Shown: one piece after another, positions 17,098-25,139 of the stretch
How the letters are laid out: the number at the start of each line of letters is the position of its first letter
Position numbering within the stretch: position 1 is the stretch's first letter
NCBI GenBank assembly: GCA_945878405.1
Contig: CAMCTJ010000005.1
Coordinates: 86,350 to 150,349, forward strand
Length of the DNA: 64,000 nt
Direction: 5' to 3'
DNA from: Bdellovibrio sp. ZAP7
Lineage (GTDB): Bacteria > Bdellovibrionota > FAC87 > UBA2466
The notes under the pieces: model-generated
Database searches by the model: none
What the model was told of the DNA's origin: nothing
Seen by the model: only the letters and a program-made list of their open reading frames with translations
Position numbers and translations under genes: made by a program

Positions 17098-18033
17098 GTG
17101 CACTTAAATCAACGAAAAATAGCGGTTCTTGGCTACGGCAATCAAGGCCGTGCGCACGCCCTCAACTTAAGAGATTCGGGTTGTCAGGTGATTGTGGGAG
17201 CTCGGCCCGGCAAAGGATTTGAACTAGCCCAACGAGATGGCTTTACCCCTTTGCCCATTGAGGAAGCTGCTCAAGCATCTCAAGTGATTTTATTTCTCTT
17301 ACCGGATCTGATTATTCCTGAAGTCTATTCCCAGCTTTCCCCACTCTTTTCCGAAGGGCAAAGAGACATCGGGTTTTGTCATGGCTATGCTTATCACTTA
17401 GGTGGAATCGAGAAATTTCCCAAGACAGGATATTTTTTGGTGGGACCAAAAGGCGCTGGGGTAGTTTTACGGGAGACTTTTCAAAATGGAAAAAGCCTTC
17501 CGGGGGTTTTCGCCATTGTCTCTCCCCGCAAAGAGACTCGTGAGTTAGCACTAGCTTATGCAAAAGCGGTGGGGATTTCTGAAAAAACGTTAATTGAAAC
17601 TACCTTTCAAGAAGAAACAGAATGCGATTTGTTTGGCGAGCAGGTGGTACTTTGTGGGGGAATCTTGGAATTGATGGAAACTGCTTTCCAAGTTTTAATT
17701 GAAAAAGGGCAGACTCCAGAAATGGCCTTTTTTGAGTGTTGCTACGAGGCAAAACTAATTCTTGATGTATGGATGAAAGAGGGGCCCCAGGGCCTTAGTA
17801 AAAAGATTAGCCCTACTGCTTTTTTCGGAGGGCTAACTCGAGGGCGACGTTTGATTGATGAGAACACCCGCGAAAAAATGCGGGTCATGTTCGATGAAAT
17901 CCGCAGCGGTCACTTTAGCGCGGAATGGAAAGCCGAGGCTCAAGCTGGCTTTCCCACTTTGGAGAAGCGACTGCAGGAGCAGAGCCAGTCGGAACTCCAA
18001 AAAACTTATGACCGCCTTAAAGGAACCTGGTAA
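17098..18033 (+). CDS. ilvC: Ketol-acid reductoisomerase
   Basis: 311 residues. KARI converts acetohydroxy acids to dihydroxy acids in branched-chain amino acid synthesis, using NAD(P)H and Mg. The dinucleotide fold reads IAVLGYGNQGRAHALNLRDSG; the catalytic His is in FCHGYAYH; the metal ligands lie in ETTFQEETECDLFGEQ, all conserved. It is a short (class I) form, slightly truncated in front: most homologues have about 13 more N-terminal residues. An in-frame TAG at 17086 limits the start, and GTG 17098 is the only good candidate, without a Shine-Dalgarno; a TTGGCA-17-TATAGG promoter lies at 17054-17082. No ilvB, ilvN or ilvD is adjacent. Confidence 0.9.
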   Translation: MHLNQRKIAVLGYGNQGRAHALNLRDSGCQVIVGARPGKGFELAQRDGFTPLPIEEAAQASQVILFLLPDLIIPEVYSQLSPLFSEGQRDIGFCHGYAYHLGGIEKFPKTGYFLVGPKGAGVVLRETFQNGKSLPGVFAIVSPRKETRELALAYAKAVGISEKTLIETTFQEETECDLFGEQVVLCGGILELMETAFQVLIEKGQTPEMAFFECCYEAKLILDVWMKEGPQGLSKKISPTAFFGGLTRGRRLIDENTREKMRVMFDEIRSGHFSAEWKAEAQAGFPTLEKRLQEQSQSELQKTYDRLKGTW

Positions 18034-18046
18034 AAATAAGGTTTTA

Positions 18047-18118
18047 GTCCCTGTAGTTAAATGGATATAACGGAGGATTCCTAATCCTCAATTACAGGTT
18101 CGATTCCTGTCGGGGGCA
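18047..18118 (+). tRNA. tRNA-Arg (anticodon CCU)
   Basis: A cloverleaf can be drawn by hand. The acceptor GTCCCTG pairs with CGGGGGC with G-U pairs, and the D arm is GTTA/TAAC. The anticodon stem GAGGA/TCCTC holds loop TTCCTAA (anticodon CCT). The T arm ACAGG-TTCGATT-CCTGT and discriminator A follow. CCA is not encoded. The product reads AGG codons. No copy of the 3' end was noticed elsewhere in the window, so there is no sign of integration here. Confidence 0.93.
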
Positions 18119-18133
18119 ATTTAGGAGCGACTT

Positions 18134-19264
18134 ATGGAAATTCTGCACGATTTTTGGCCTTTGGTGGTGGTTCTTCTTTCTGCTTTTGTGATTGGCTGGG
18201 CAGCGGAAACTGCCGAAAATTTTATTTCTCGTGCTTTAGCCTTAAGCATTTTGGCTTGGTTGCAAACGCTTCCTGAATTTGCTGTAGAGGCTGAGTTAGC
18301 GTGGCGCCAGGAAAGAAGCCTCATGATTGCAAACCTCACTGGGAGTTTAAGACTTCTCGTGGGACTCGGTTGGCCGATGATCTTTTTCACGCAATTTTAT
18401 TTTCAGGGGACTAAGCAGAATAAATTCATTTCAAAAATTGATTTGGGAAAAGAAGATTCGTTGAGTGTTCTTTTCTTGTTTTTATCGATTCTGTATTTTG
18501 TAGTCATTTTATTGAAAGGTTCTTTAACCTGCTGGGATTCCGCAGTTCTCATAGCGATTTACGGTGCCTATCTTGTCATTCTCTTTAAACTGCCGAGCCA
18601 CGAAGTGGAAGATCCCAATGACCTTCCGTGGATTGGAAAGCAAATTTTAAAGTTGAACCGAGGCCCCCAAATTCTGTCGACGATTGGGCTATTTTTAGTT
18701 GGAGGGGTCGCTCTTTATTTGTCGGTCGAACCCTTTATTGATGTTTTGGAAAAGTGGGCCATTGCTGCCGGAATAAGCACTTTTGTGTTTATTCAGTGGG
18801 TATCTCCTTTTTTGTCTGAGTTTCCAGAAAAGTTATCGGCTTTCAATTGGGCTCGGCAAAAAGGAAAAGCTCCCATGGCTTTTATGAACATGGTGAATAG
18901 CAATATCAACCAGTGGACCATGCTAGCTGCCATGATTCCCATTGTGTTTAATTTATCGCTGGGGCGATTTGAAGCTCTCACGTTTGATGAAGTTCACCAT
19001 GCGGAATTAGCTCTCACTATTGCGCAGTCACTTCTTGCTGGGATTGTTCTCCTCGATTTAAGCTTCTCCATTTGGGAAGCTACTTTTATTTTCGTTTTGT
19101 GGCTCGTCCAATTCATTTGGTCGGGTCTGCGTTGGGAAATCACTTACGTCTATTTGGCGTGGACAGTTTTTGAAGTTTCGAAATGGGTCTATCTTTATGT
19201 GACTCAACGAAAAATGCCGCGGGCCCTCGAGGTTCTAAAAAACCCTCGAGAGATATTTAAGTAG
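18134..19264 (+). CDS. CaCA-family cation/Ca2+ antiporter-like membrane protein
   Basis: 376 residues with about ten membrane segments in two halves. Each half carries a version of the alpha-repeat that binds cations in Na+/Ca2+ exchangers: AETAENFIS...LQTLPEFAVEAELAW...IANLTGS near residues 24-75, and WVSPFLSEFPEKLSAFNWA...AFMNMVNSNINQW near 225-270. The Pro-Glu pairs and Asn residues match the family's ion-binding positions, though the sequences are diverged. AGGAG precedes the ATG. It starts 15 bases after tRNA-Arg and may be read with it. The transported ion is not determined. Confidence 0.75.
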   Translation: MEILHDFWPLVVVLLSAFVIGWAAETAENFISRALALSILAWLQTLPEFAVEAELAWRQERSLMIANLTGSLRLLVGLGWPMIFFTQFYFQGTKQNKFISKIDLGKEDSLSVLFLFLSILYFVVILLKGSLTCWDSAVLIAIYGAYLVILFKLPSHEVEDPNDLPWIGKQILKLNRGPQILSTIGLFLVGGVALYLSVEPFIDVLEKWAIAAGISTFVFIQWVSPFLSEFPEKLSAFNWARQKGKAPMAFMNMVNSNINQWTMLAAMIPIVFNLSLGRFEALTFDEVHHAELALTIAQSLLAGIVLLDLSFSIWEATFIFVLWLVQFIWSGLRWEITYVYLAWTVFEVSKWVYLYVTQRKMPRALEVLKNPREIFK

Positions 19265-19332
19265 TTGAAATATAATACTTTTCTTCTAAGGTACCCGCTT
19301 TCTGAAAAGTGTGTTATACAACGCACGTTGTT

Positions 19333-20355
19333 ATGGTTGATATCTCTCAATTTAGCCCCGAAATCGAAAAGCTAAAGAATGCTTTATCGAGATCCCAGCG
19401 AGTTTTAATCACAGCTCCCGGAGCTGCAGATGGAGATTCGATTGGAGCTCAGTTAGCACTTCAAAGAATGCTACGAAATCGGTTTCCCGAGAAGCAAGTG
19501 TTTGTGGTCAACGATGAACTCTTGCCCCCCCGATACCAGTTTTTACCGGATGCAGAGACCGTTTACGCCCCTGAGACCTTTTCTCAAACAGGAGAGAAAG
19601 CCGAATTTGATATTGCTTTTGTAGTGGATGGCGGAATCGACAGAGCAGGGCGAGTAAAATCATGGTTTGATAAGACACCGATTACGGTTTTTATCGATCA
19701 CCATGCGATCAGTTGTGAGTATCCCTATTCAGTGCGAATTGTTGATCCTCTCGCTTCGGCAACTACGGAGCTTGTTTATCATCTTTCTCAAAGTGATTTG
19801 TTTCAAACTCCTATCGAGCCGTTATTTGCTCAACAAATCTATTTGGGCTTGGTTTTTGATACAGGATTCTTTAGGCACTCCAACACAACTCCAGAAGCCA
19901 TGATTCTCGCGGCAGATCTCCTAAAAACAGGTTTTGATTTCACTCGAGTGGGTGAAAGAGGAATGTTAGAGCGAAGTTTAGGAAGCCTTCGGCTCATGGC
20001 GGATACGCTCTCCCTGGCAAAAACAGCTTGCGGTGGGAAGATAATCTGGTCGGTGCTCAGTCAATCCATGCTTAAGAAATACGATGCGATTCCGGACGAC
20101 CGAGAAGGAATTATTGACCATTTATTTCTTACCAATGGGGTAGAGGTAGCCCTTCTGCTTTTTGAACTAGGAAATTCTGAAGTAAAGGTTTCTCTGCGTT
20201 CCCAAGGAAGAGTCGACGTGGCACAGTTTGCTCGCTCTCTTACCGTTCGGGGTGGGGGACACACAAAAGCAGCTGGAGCTCTTTTGCAGATGCCGATTGA
20301 ACAGGCCACAAGTTCGGTACTCGAAAAATTAAGTCTCGTAGTTTCAGATTCCTAA
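19333..20355 (+). CDS. DHH/DHHA1 phosphoesterase, NrnA-like
   Basis: 340 residues. The DHH family hydrolyses short oligonucleotides (nanoRNA), pAp or cyclic dinucleotide products. Motifs: AADGDSIGAQLAL (metal-binding Asp), VVDGG, the name-giving DHH at about residues 122-124 (VFIDHHAIS), the DPLASATTEL helix, GLVFDTGFFRHSNT and the DHHA1 GGGHTKAAGA near the C-terminus. Length and order match NrnA. ATG at 19333 is chosen over GTG 19309 because it begins the homologous region. It could remove pGpG made by c-di-GMP breakdown, which would suit the many c-di-GMP proteins here; that link is inference. Confidence 0.88.
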   Translation: MVDISQFSPEIEKLKNALSRSQRVLITAPGAADGDSIGAQLALQRMLRNRFPEKQVFVVNDELLPPRYQFLPDAETVYAPETFSQTGEKAEFDIAFVVDGGIDRAGRVKSWFDKTPITVFIDHHAISCEYPYSVRIVDPLASATTELVYHLSQSDLFQTPIEPLFAQQIYLGLVFDTGFFRHSNTTPEAMILAADLLKTGFDFTRVGERGMLERSLGSLRLMADTLSLAKTACGGKIIWSVLSQSMLKKYDAIPDDREGIIDHLFLTNGVEVALLLFELGNSEVKVSLRSQGRVDVAQFARSLTVRGGGHTKAAGALLQMPIEQATSSVLEKLSLVVSDS

Positions 20356-20358
20356 ACT

Positions 20359-21261
20359 TCAAGCCGCTTCTGCAATCGTTTGATTTCGGCCATTCTGTTT
20401 AGCTTGATACAAAAGCTCGTCTGCTCTCAAAAGAAGTTCTTCAGAAGTCTGGAAGTTTTTTCCATTAAAGGTTGCAACCCCTAAACTGATCGTGAAGTTG
20501 ATTTCTTGGCTTTTGCTCATGACCTTTTGACTTTGAATCGTCCCACGAATTCGCTCAGCTACTTGGCGAGCTTGGAGGCTGGAGCACCCCCGAAGGACAA
20601 TAGCAAATTCTTCGCCCCCAAAACGACATGCAATATTTTCTAAACGAGTTTGAGAAGTCAAAATCGTCCCGACAAGTTTTAGGATTCTGTCACCAGCGAT
20701 GTGTCCATAAGTGTCGTTAATACGCTTAAAAAAATCGATATCGAATAAAATCAAACTTAAAGGCTGGTGACTTCTTTTGCTAAAACTAAATTCCTTCTCT
20801 AGCGACTCCATGAAATAGCGTTTGTTGTAAAGCTGGGTTAGGGCGTCGGTATTCGCAGCTTTGAAAAGGCTTTGTTGATAGGTTTGGTCAACGGCATCTT
20901 GATAGACCAATTTAAAATACATCTGAGTGCCAATTAAAATCTTGTCACCATTATGGAGGTGTTCTTCAGAAACTTTTTTTCCATTAACAAAGACTCCGTT
21001 GGTGCTGCCCAAGTCTTTAATCATTAGTTCGGAGCCTTGCCAGAAAATCTCGGCATGAAACCTAGAAATTTGAGGATTATCCAAAATGAGGTCACAATCC
21101 ACCTCACGCCCAATTTTCAGGTTCCGGTTTTTTAGCGGGATAGCCTTCCCTGTTTCTCTTCCTGAAATCGAAACAAAAAAGGGCTCAGCCGTGGAGGGCT
21201 TCTCAGCTTCTTTTTTTAAATTAACAATAATGGTTTTATCGCTGCGTTCTTCGTTAGCCAT
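20359..21261 (-). CDS. FHA-GGDEF diguanylate cyclase (DgcB-like)
   Basis: 300 residues. A short N-terminal tail with Thr10 (DKTIIVN) is followed by an FHA phosphothreonine-binding domain (about 27-120; GREVDCD, SRFHAEI, GSTNGVFVNG). A GGDEF domain (about 135-297) follows, with catalytic GGEEF, FDIDFFKRIND and YGHIAGD, so c-di-GMP synthesis is expected. The inhibitory RxxD site is altered to RLEN, so product inhibition may be weak. The architecture equals that of DgcB, the Bdellovibrio cyclase needed for prey invasion, where FHA binding of an N-terminal phosphothreonine activates the enzyme (recalled knowledge). Orthology is inferred from architecture only. It stands alone, convergent with the DHH gene. 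Confidence 0.88.
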   Translation of the reverse strand: MANEERSDKTIIVNLKKEAEKPSTAEPFFVSISGRETGKAIPLKNRNLKIGREVDCDLILDNPQISRFHAEIFWQGSELMIKDLGSTNGVFVNGKKVSEEHLHNGDKILIGTQMYFKLVYQDAVDQTYQQSLFKAANTDALTQLYNKRYFMESLEKEFSFSKRSHQPLSLILFDIDFFKRINDTYGHIAGDRILKLVGTILTSQTRLENIACRFGGEEFAIVLRGCSSLQARQVAERIRGTIQSQKVMSKSQEINFTISLGVATFNGKNFQTSEELLLRADELLYQAKQNGRNQTIAEAA

Positions 21262-21391
21262 ACCCTTCTATCGGAAGGCCTCTAGGAACTTTTTAAGAAA
21301 ATGCACAAATTGAATTGGCGTAGCCAAGTAGCCGAAAAGTTACTATAATTTTGGTATTAACTGGGTAGTTTTTTTACAAGCGGAGTGACTC

Positions 21392-21640
21392 ATGGCGGCA
21401 GAACCAACCCTTAAAGAACTTGTCGAAACAATGGTGAAAGCTCTTGTGGACGTTCCCAATGAAGTAAAAGTCTCTGAAATAGCAGGGGAACAAACCACCG
21501 TATTTGAGTTAGTTGTCGCTAAAGGCGATCTTGGAAAAGTAATTGGTAAACAAGGAAAAACTGCCAAAGCATTGAGAACGATTCTTACCGGAGCTTCTAC
21601 AAAACTCAGAAAACGTTCTGTTCTTGAAATTATCGAATAG
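21392..21640 (+). CDS. khpA: KH-domain RNA-binding protein KhpA
   Basis: 82 residues forming a single KH domain with the GxxG loop in [18 protein letters not shown]. KhpA, usually with KhpB/Jag, binds RNA and affects cell division and shape in other bacteria. Length matches the family (75-85). GGAG lies before the ATG, and a TATAAT at 21354-21359 suggests its own promoter. In many genomes it sits in the rpsP-rimM-trmD operon; here it stands alone between a diguanylate cyclase and sdhB. Confidence 0.9.
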   Translation: MAAEPTLKELVETMVKALVDVPNEVKVSEIAGEQTTVFELVVAKGDLGKVIGKQGKTAKALRTILTGASTKLRKRSVLEIIE

Positions 21641-21649
21641 TTAATCTGT

Positions 21650-22393
21650 TTATTCCACCCAGGCAGCTCTGACCATTTCCCGATTCAATCGAGCAATATT
21701 CTCTAACTTAATTTCCTTTGGGCATGCAGCTTCACACGAACCCGTGTTTGAGCAGGCGCCAAACATTTCTTGATCCATCTGAGCCACCATATTTCTTACT
21801 CGGCGTCCTCGTTCTGGATTACCTTGAGGGAGCAGGGCTAGTTGAGAAACCTTAGCTGAAACAAACAGCATCGCAGAGGCATTTTTACAAGCCGCTACGC
21901 AAGCCCCGCAACCAATACAAGCAGCTGAGTCCATGGCTTTCTCAGCTGTCTCTTTGCCAATGAGAATGGCATTCGCTTCCGGCGCATTTCCGGTATTTAC
22001 CGAACAAAATCCGCCAGCTTCCATGATGCGATCAAACGCGGTTCGATTTACAGACAGATCTCGAATCACCGGAAAGGCTTTTGCTCTGAAAGGTTCAATG
22101 ACAATCGTATCGCCATCTTTAAATTTTCTCATGTGAAGCTGGCAAGTTGCTGTTCCTGTTTCTGGACCATGAGGATTTCCATTGATGACCAGCGAACAAG
22201 ATCCGCAAATCCCCTCGCGACAATCATGATCGAATTGAACTGCTTCTTCTCCCTTTTGAACAAGGCTGGTATTCAAAAAGTCGAGCATTTCCAAAAATGA
22301 CATGTGCTCCGACGCATTGTCGACGGAGTAATCTTTGAACGATCCGGCTTCTTGTGGACCTTTTTGACGCCAAATTTTTAAATGGAGTTTCAT
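21650..22393 (-). CDS. sdhB: Succinate dehydrogenase / fumarate reductase iron-sulfur subunit
   Basis: 247 residues. It carries the three Fe-S clusters linking the flavoprotein to the quinone site. The ferredoxin-type cluster is CREGICGSC with a later Cys in TATCQ; the other two clusters are formed by [11 protein letters not shown] and [12 protein letters not shown]. It is the third gene of sdhCAB, 12 bases after sdhA. The sequence is of the type found with single cytochrome b558 subunits. The enzyme acts at the inner membrane and can run as dehydrogenase or fumarate reductase; with aconitase nearby a TCA role is likely. Confidence 0.95.
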   Translation of the reverse strand: MKLHLKIWRQKGPQEAGSFKDYSVDNASEHMSFLEMLDFLNTSLVQKGEEAVQFDHDCREGICGSCSLVINGNPHGPETGTATCQLHMRKFKDGDTIVIEPFRAKAFPVIRDLSVNRTAFDRIMEAGGFCSVNTGNAPEANAILIGKETAEKAMDSAACIGCGACVAACKNASAMLFVSAKVSQLALLPQGNPERGRRVRNMVAQMDQEMFGACSNTGSCEAACPKEIKLENIARLNREMVRAAWVE

Positions 22394-22405
22394 TTAGTTT
22401 GCTCC

Positions 22406-24307
22406 TTATTTATAACTTCTTTGAGCTAGGTGAATATTTTCAAAAACCAGTGCTTCTTTATGCAGCTTTGGAGTTTTACCCGTAAATTCCCAAGCAGCGA
22501 CATGAGAGAAGTTTTTATCGTCTCGAAGCGCTTCTCCCTCGGGAGTTTGCATTTCCTCTCGGAAGTGCCCCCCGCAGGATTCTTTTCTTTCAAGAGCATC
22601 GAGGCACATCAGCTCCCCTAACTCAAGAAAATCTGCGACTCGATTTGCCTTTTCCAGTTCGGAATTAAGCTGGTTATCGCCGGGAACTCTCACATCATTA
22701 GCAAACTCTTCTTTGAGTTTTTGGATAGAGACCATAGCTTCGTTTAGGCCGGCTTCATTTCGAGCCATTCCACAATTATCCCAGATGATTTTTCCCAGTT
22801 TCCGGTGCAATTGATCCACAGACTGACTTCCCTTGGCCTTCATGAGAGCTTCCAGACGAGTCTGGCTTTCGGCCAATGTCGCCTTTGCAGACTCATGATC
22901 ATTCTTTATCGGACTGAGTTTTGTTCCCCCGATATAATTCGCAATACTATAGGGAATGACAAAGTAACCATCGGCTAATCCCTGCATCAGCGCAGAAGCA
23001 CCCAAGCGATTAGCTCCGTGGTCTGAGAAGTTAGCTTCTCCAGCAACAAACAATCCTGGAATGGAGCTCATTAAGTTGTAATCTACCCATAAGCCCCCCA
23101 TCGTATAGTGAACAGCGGGAAAAATTCTCATTGGCACTTGGTACGGATTCTCATCTGTGATTTTTTCGTACATCTGAAATAAGTTGCCGTACTTTTCTGA
23201 AATGGTTGCATGGCCAAGCCTTTGGATTGAATCTCGGAAATCCATGTAGACTGATAAACCAGTGGGGCCTACTCCCCGACCTTCATCACACATCCGTTTT
23301 GCAGCTCTGGAAGCAATATCTCGGGGCACCAAATTGCCAAAAGCTGGGTACATGCGCTCTAAGAAGTAATCCCTTTCATTCTCAGGGATATCTCCTGGAG
23401 CTCTTTTTTCTCCTGCTTTGAGAGGTACCCACACGCGGCCATCGTTTCTTAAAGATTCCGACATCAGTGTCAGTTTGGATTGATAATCACCAGATACGGG
23501 AACGCAGGTTGGGTGGATTTGAGTAAAGCAAGGATTTGCAAAATAAGCTCCTCGTTTATGAGCTCTCCAGCAAGCAGAAGCATTAGATTGTTTGGCATTG
23601 GTGGATAGAAAGAAAACGTTTCCATAGCCGCCCGTGGCCAAAATAACGGCATCAGCTGTGTGGGTCGTGAGTTCCCCCGTGACAAGGTTTCTCGCTATAA
23701 TCCCTCGTGCTTTTCCCTCAACGACGATCAGGTCGACCATTTCTTGTCGAGAAAAAATCTCAATAGTCTTTTGACCGGCTTGTCTCATTAAGGAACTGTA
23801 GGCACCTAAAAGAAGTTGTTGGCCCGTCTGTCCTTTTGCGTAAAACGTTCGCGATACTTGAGTTCCGCCAAAGGAACGATTGGTCAGTGTTCCGCCGTAC
23901 TCTCGAGCAAAAGGGACCCCCTGAGCCACACACTGATCGATGATGTTTACTGAAACTTCTGCCAATCGATAAACATTCGCTTCACGAGATCTAAAATCGC
24001 CACCCTTGATCGTGTCATAAAAAAGTCGATAAACCGAGTCGCCGTCATTTTGGTAATTTTTGGCAGCATTAATTCCACCCTGAGCAGCAATGGAATGCGC
24101 TCTTCTGGGACTCTCGTGAAAAGTGAAAACTTTTACTCGATAACCCTGCTCTCCCAGCGTGGCAGCAGCTGAGGCACCCGCCAGCCCTGTTCCCACCACA
24201 ATGACAGTATGTTTACGGCGATTAGCCGGATTTACTAAATTGCTCTCAAACTTTCTGTTTTTCCATTTCTGATCAATAGGGCCAGAAGGGATTTTTGAAT
24301 CCAACAT
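22406..24307 (-). CDS. sdhA: Succinate dehydrogenase / fumarate reductase flavoprotein subunit
   Basis: 633 residues. The FAD-binding dinucleotide fold ([17 protein letters not shown]) is followed by [14 protein letters not shown], the covalent-FAD His motif, and catalytic-region motifs [21 protein letters not shown] and [10 protein letters not shown]. The C-terminal [15 protein letters not shown] segment is also typical. Length fits type-B quinol enzymes. It lies directly between sdhC (adjacent, no gap) and sdhB. The enzyme couples succinate and fumarate to the quinone pool. Confidence 0.97.
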   Translation of the reverse strand: MLDSKIPSGPIDQKWKNRKFESNLVNPANRRKHTVIVVGTGLAGASAAATLGEQGYRVKVFTFHESPRRAHSIAAQGGINAAKNYQNDGDSVYRLFYDTIKGGDFRSREANVYRLAEVSVNIIDQCVAQGVPFAREYGGTLTNRSFGGTQVSRTFYAKGQTGQQLLLGAYSSLMRQAGQKTIEIFSRQEMVDLIVVEGKARGIIARNLVTGELTTHTADAVILATGGYGNVFFLSTNAKQSNASACWRAHKRGAYFANPCFTQIHPTCVPVSGDYQSKLTLMSESLRNDGRVWVPLKAGEKRAPGDIPENERDYFLERMYPAFGNLVPRDIASRAAKRMCDEGRGVGPTGLSVYMDFRDSIQRLGHATISEKYGNLFQMYEKITDENPYQVPMRIFPAVHYTMGGLWVDYNLMSSIPGLFVAGEANFSDHGANRLGASALMQGLADGYFVIPYSIANYIGGTKLSPIKNDHESAKATLAESQTRLEALMKAKGSQSVDQLHRKLGKIIWDNCGMARNEAGLNEAMVSIQKLKEEFANDVRVPGDNQLNSELEKANRVADFLELGELMCLDALERKESCGGHFREEMQTPEGEALRDDKNFSHVAAWEFTGKTPKLHKEALVFENIHLAQRSYK

Positions 24308-24979
24308 TTAGTTTCCTCCCCAAAAGTACATATATAAAGGCTGAATAAAGAACCCGCCCCCGACCAAAACAGCGAAGATAAAGCCGGATCTTTTTAGAAG
24401 TTTGTTGCGACTACTTTGAAGTCCAAGACTTTGAAAAGCCGCTGTAAAGCCATGAGAAAGGTGAGTAAAAAGAATCACCATACAGACTAAATAAAAAGCC
24501 GTGTACCATTCCTTTTGGAATTCTTCGGCAACTAATCGGTAGAGATCTCTCATAGGAACTCCATCCACGGTCGTTTCATAATAAGTTCCAAATTTGAAAG
24601 TAACCAAATGCAAAACAGCAAAAGCAAGAATCATCAGCCCAGAAAGAGCCATGGTGCGGGATGCAAAACTTGCTCGTTTCACTACGTTACTCGGCAGTTG
24701 ATTCGGAGCAACTGGCCGGGAGGCTCGATTTTCCCGAGTGAGCTTCATGGTCAGTCCGAAGTGAGTCAGAAAGAGAACGATTAAACCAACCTCTGCTATG
24801 TAAATCAAAGGAGTGCTGGTGAGTTTGTGCCCATAAAGATTGTAAGCATCAGGCCCCACAAACAGGAGAAGATTTCCCAACATATGAGTCAGAACAAATC
24901 CCGAAAGTCCTAGACCCGTAATAGCTACTAAAAACTTTTGACCCACTGATGAGCCAAGAAAGGATTTACATTTCATCAT
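24308..24979 (-). CDS. sdhC: Succinate dehydrogenase cytochrome b558 subunit
   Basis: 223 residues with five membrane segments and spaced histidines (for example THMLGNLLLF, LTHFGLTMKLT, LHLVTF, THLSHGFTAAFQSL) expected to bind two haems, the type-B anchor found in Bacillus, Wolinella and Bdellovibrio-like bacteria (no SdhD needed). The start is set at ATG 24979, where the family sequence (MMKCKSFLGSSVGQK) begins. A GTG at 25057 would add 26 hydrophilic residues without homology. First gene of sdhCAB, divergent from aconitase across an intergenic region of about 160 bases. Confidence 0.9.
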   Translation of the reverse strand: MMKCKSFLGSSVGQKFLVAITGLGLSGFVLTHMLGNLLLFVGPDAYNLYGHKLTSTPLIYIAEVGLIVLFLTHFGLTMKLTRENRASRPVAPNQLPSNVVKRASFASRTMALSGLMILAFAVLHLVTFKFGTYYETTVDGVPMRDLYRLVAEEFQKEWYTAFYLVCMVILFTHLSHGFTAAFQSLGLQSSRNKLLKRSGFIFAVLVGGGFFIQPLYMYFWGGN

Positions 24980-25100
24980 AGTGTAACTCGCTTGTTTCCA
25001 ATTACTTTGGCCGATAGGGTAACCAGAAAGGTCTTTAAATTCAATCTCTAAACCCACAGATAATACGACGCGTTAATATGTTTTTTGATTCACTAAGGGA

Positions 25101-25130
25101 CTGACAACCTTTGGTTCCCTTGTTTATAAT
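25101..25130 (+). promoter_or_regulatory. Promoter of aconitase giving a leaderless mRNA
   Basis: CTGACA (25101-25106), an 18-base spacer and perfect TATAAT (25125-25130) lie only 9 bases before the ATG at 25140. The expected start of transcription is within about 3 bases of the start codon, and no Shine-Dalgarno sequence is present. Confidence 0.7.
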
Positions 25131-25139
25131 CTGGCCACT

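Noticed and set aside
18047-18118. tRNA-Arg gene considered as an integration site
   Set aside because: No second copy of its 3' end, no integrase and no foreign-looking genes were seen nearby.
24980-25057. N-terminal extension of SdhC from GTG 25057
   Set aside because: The extra 26 residues are hydrophilic and absent from the family; the usual start lies at 24979.
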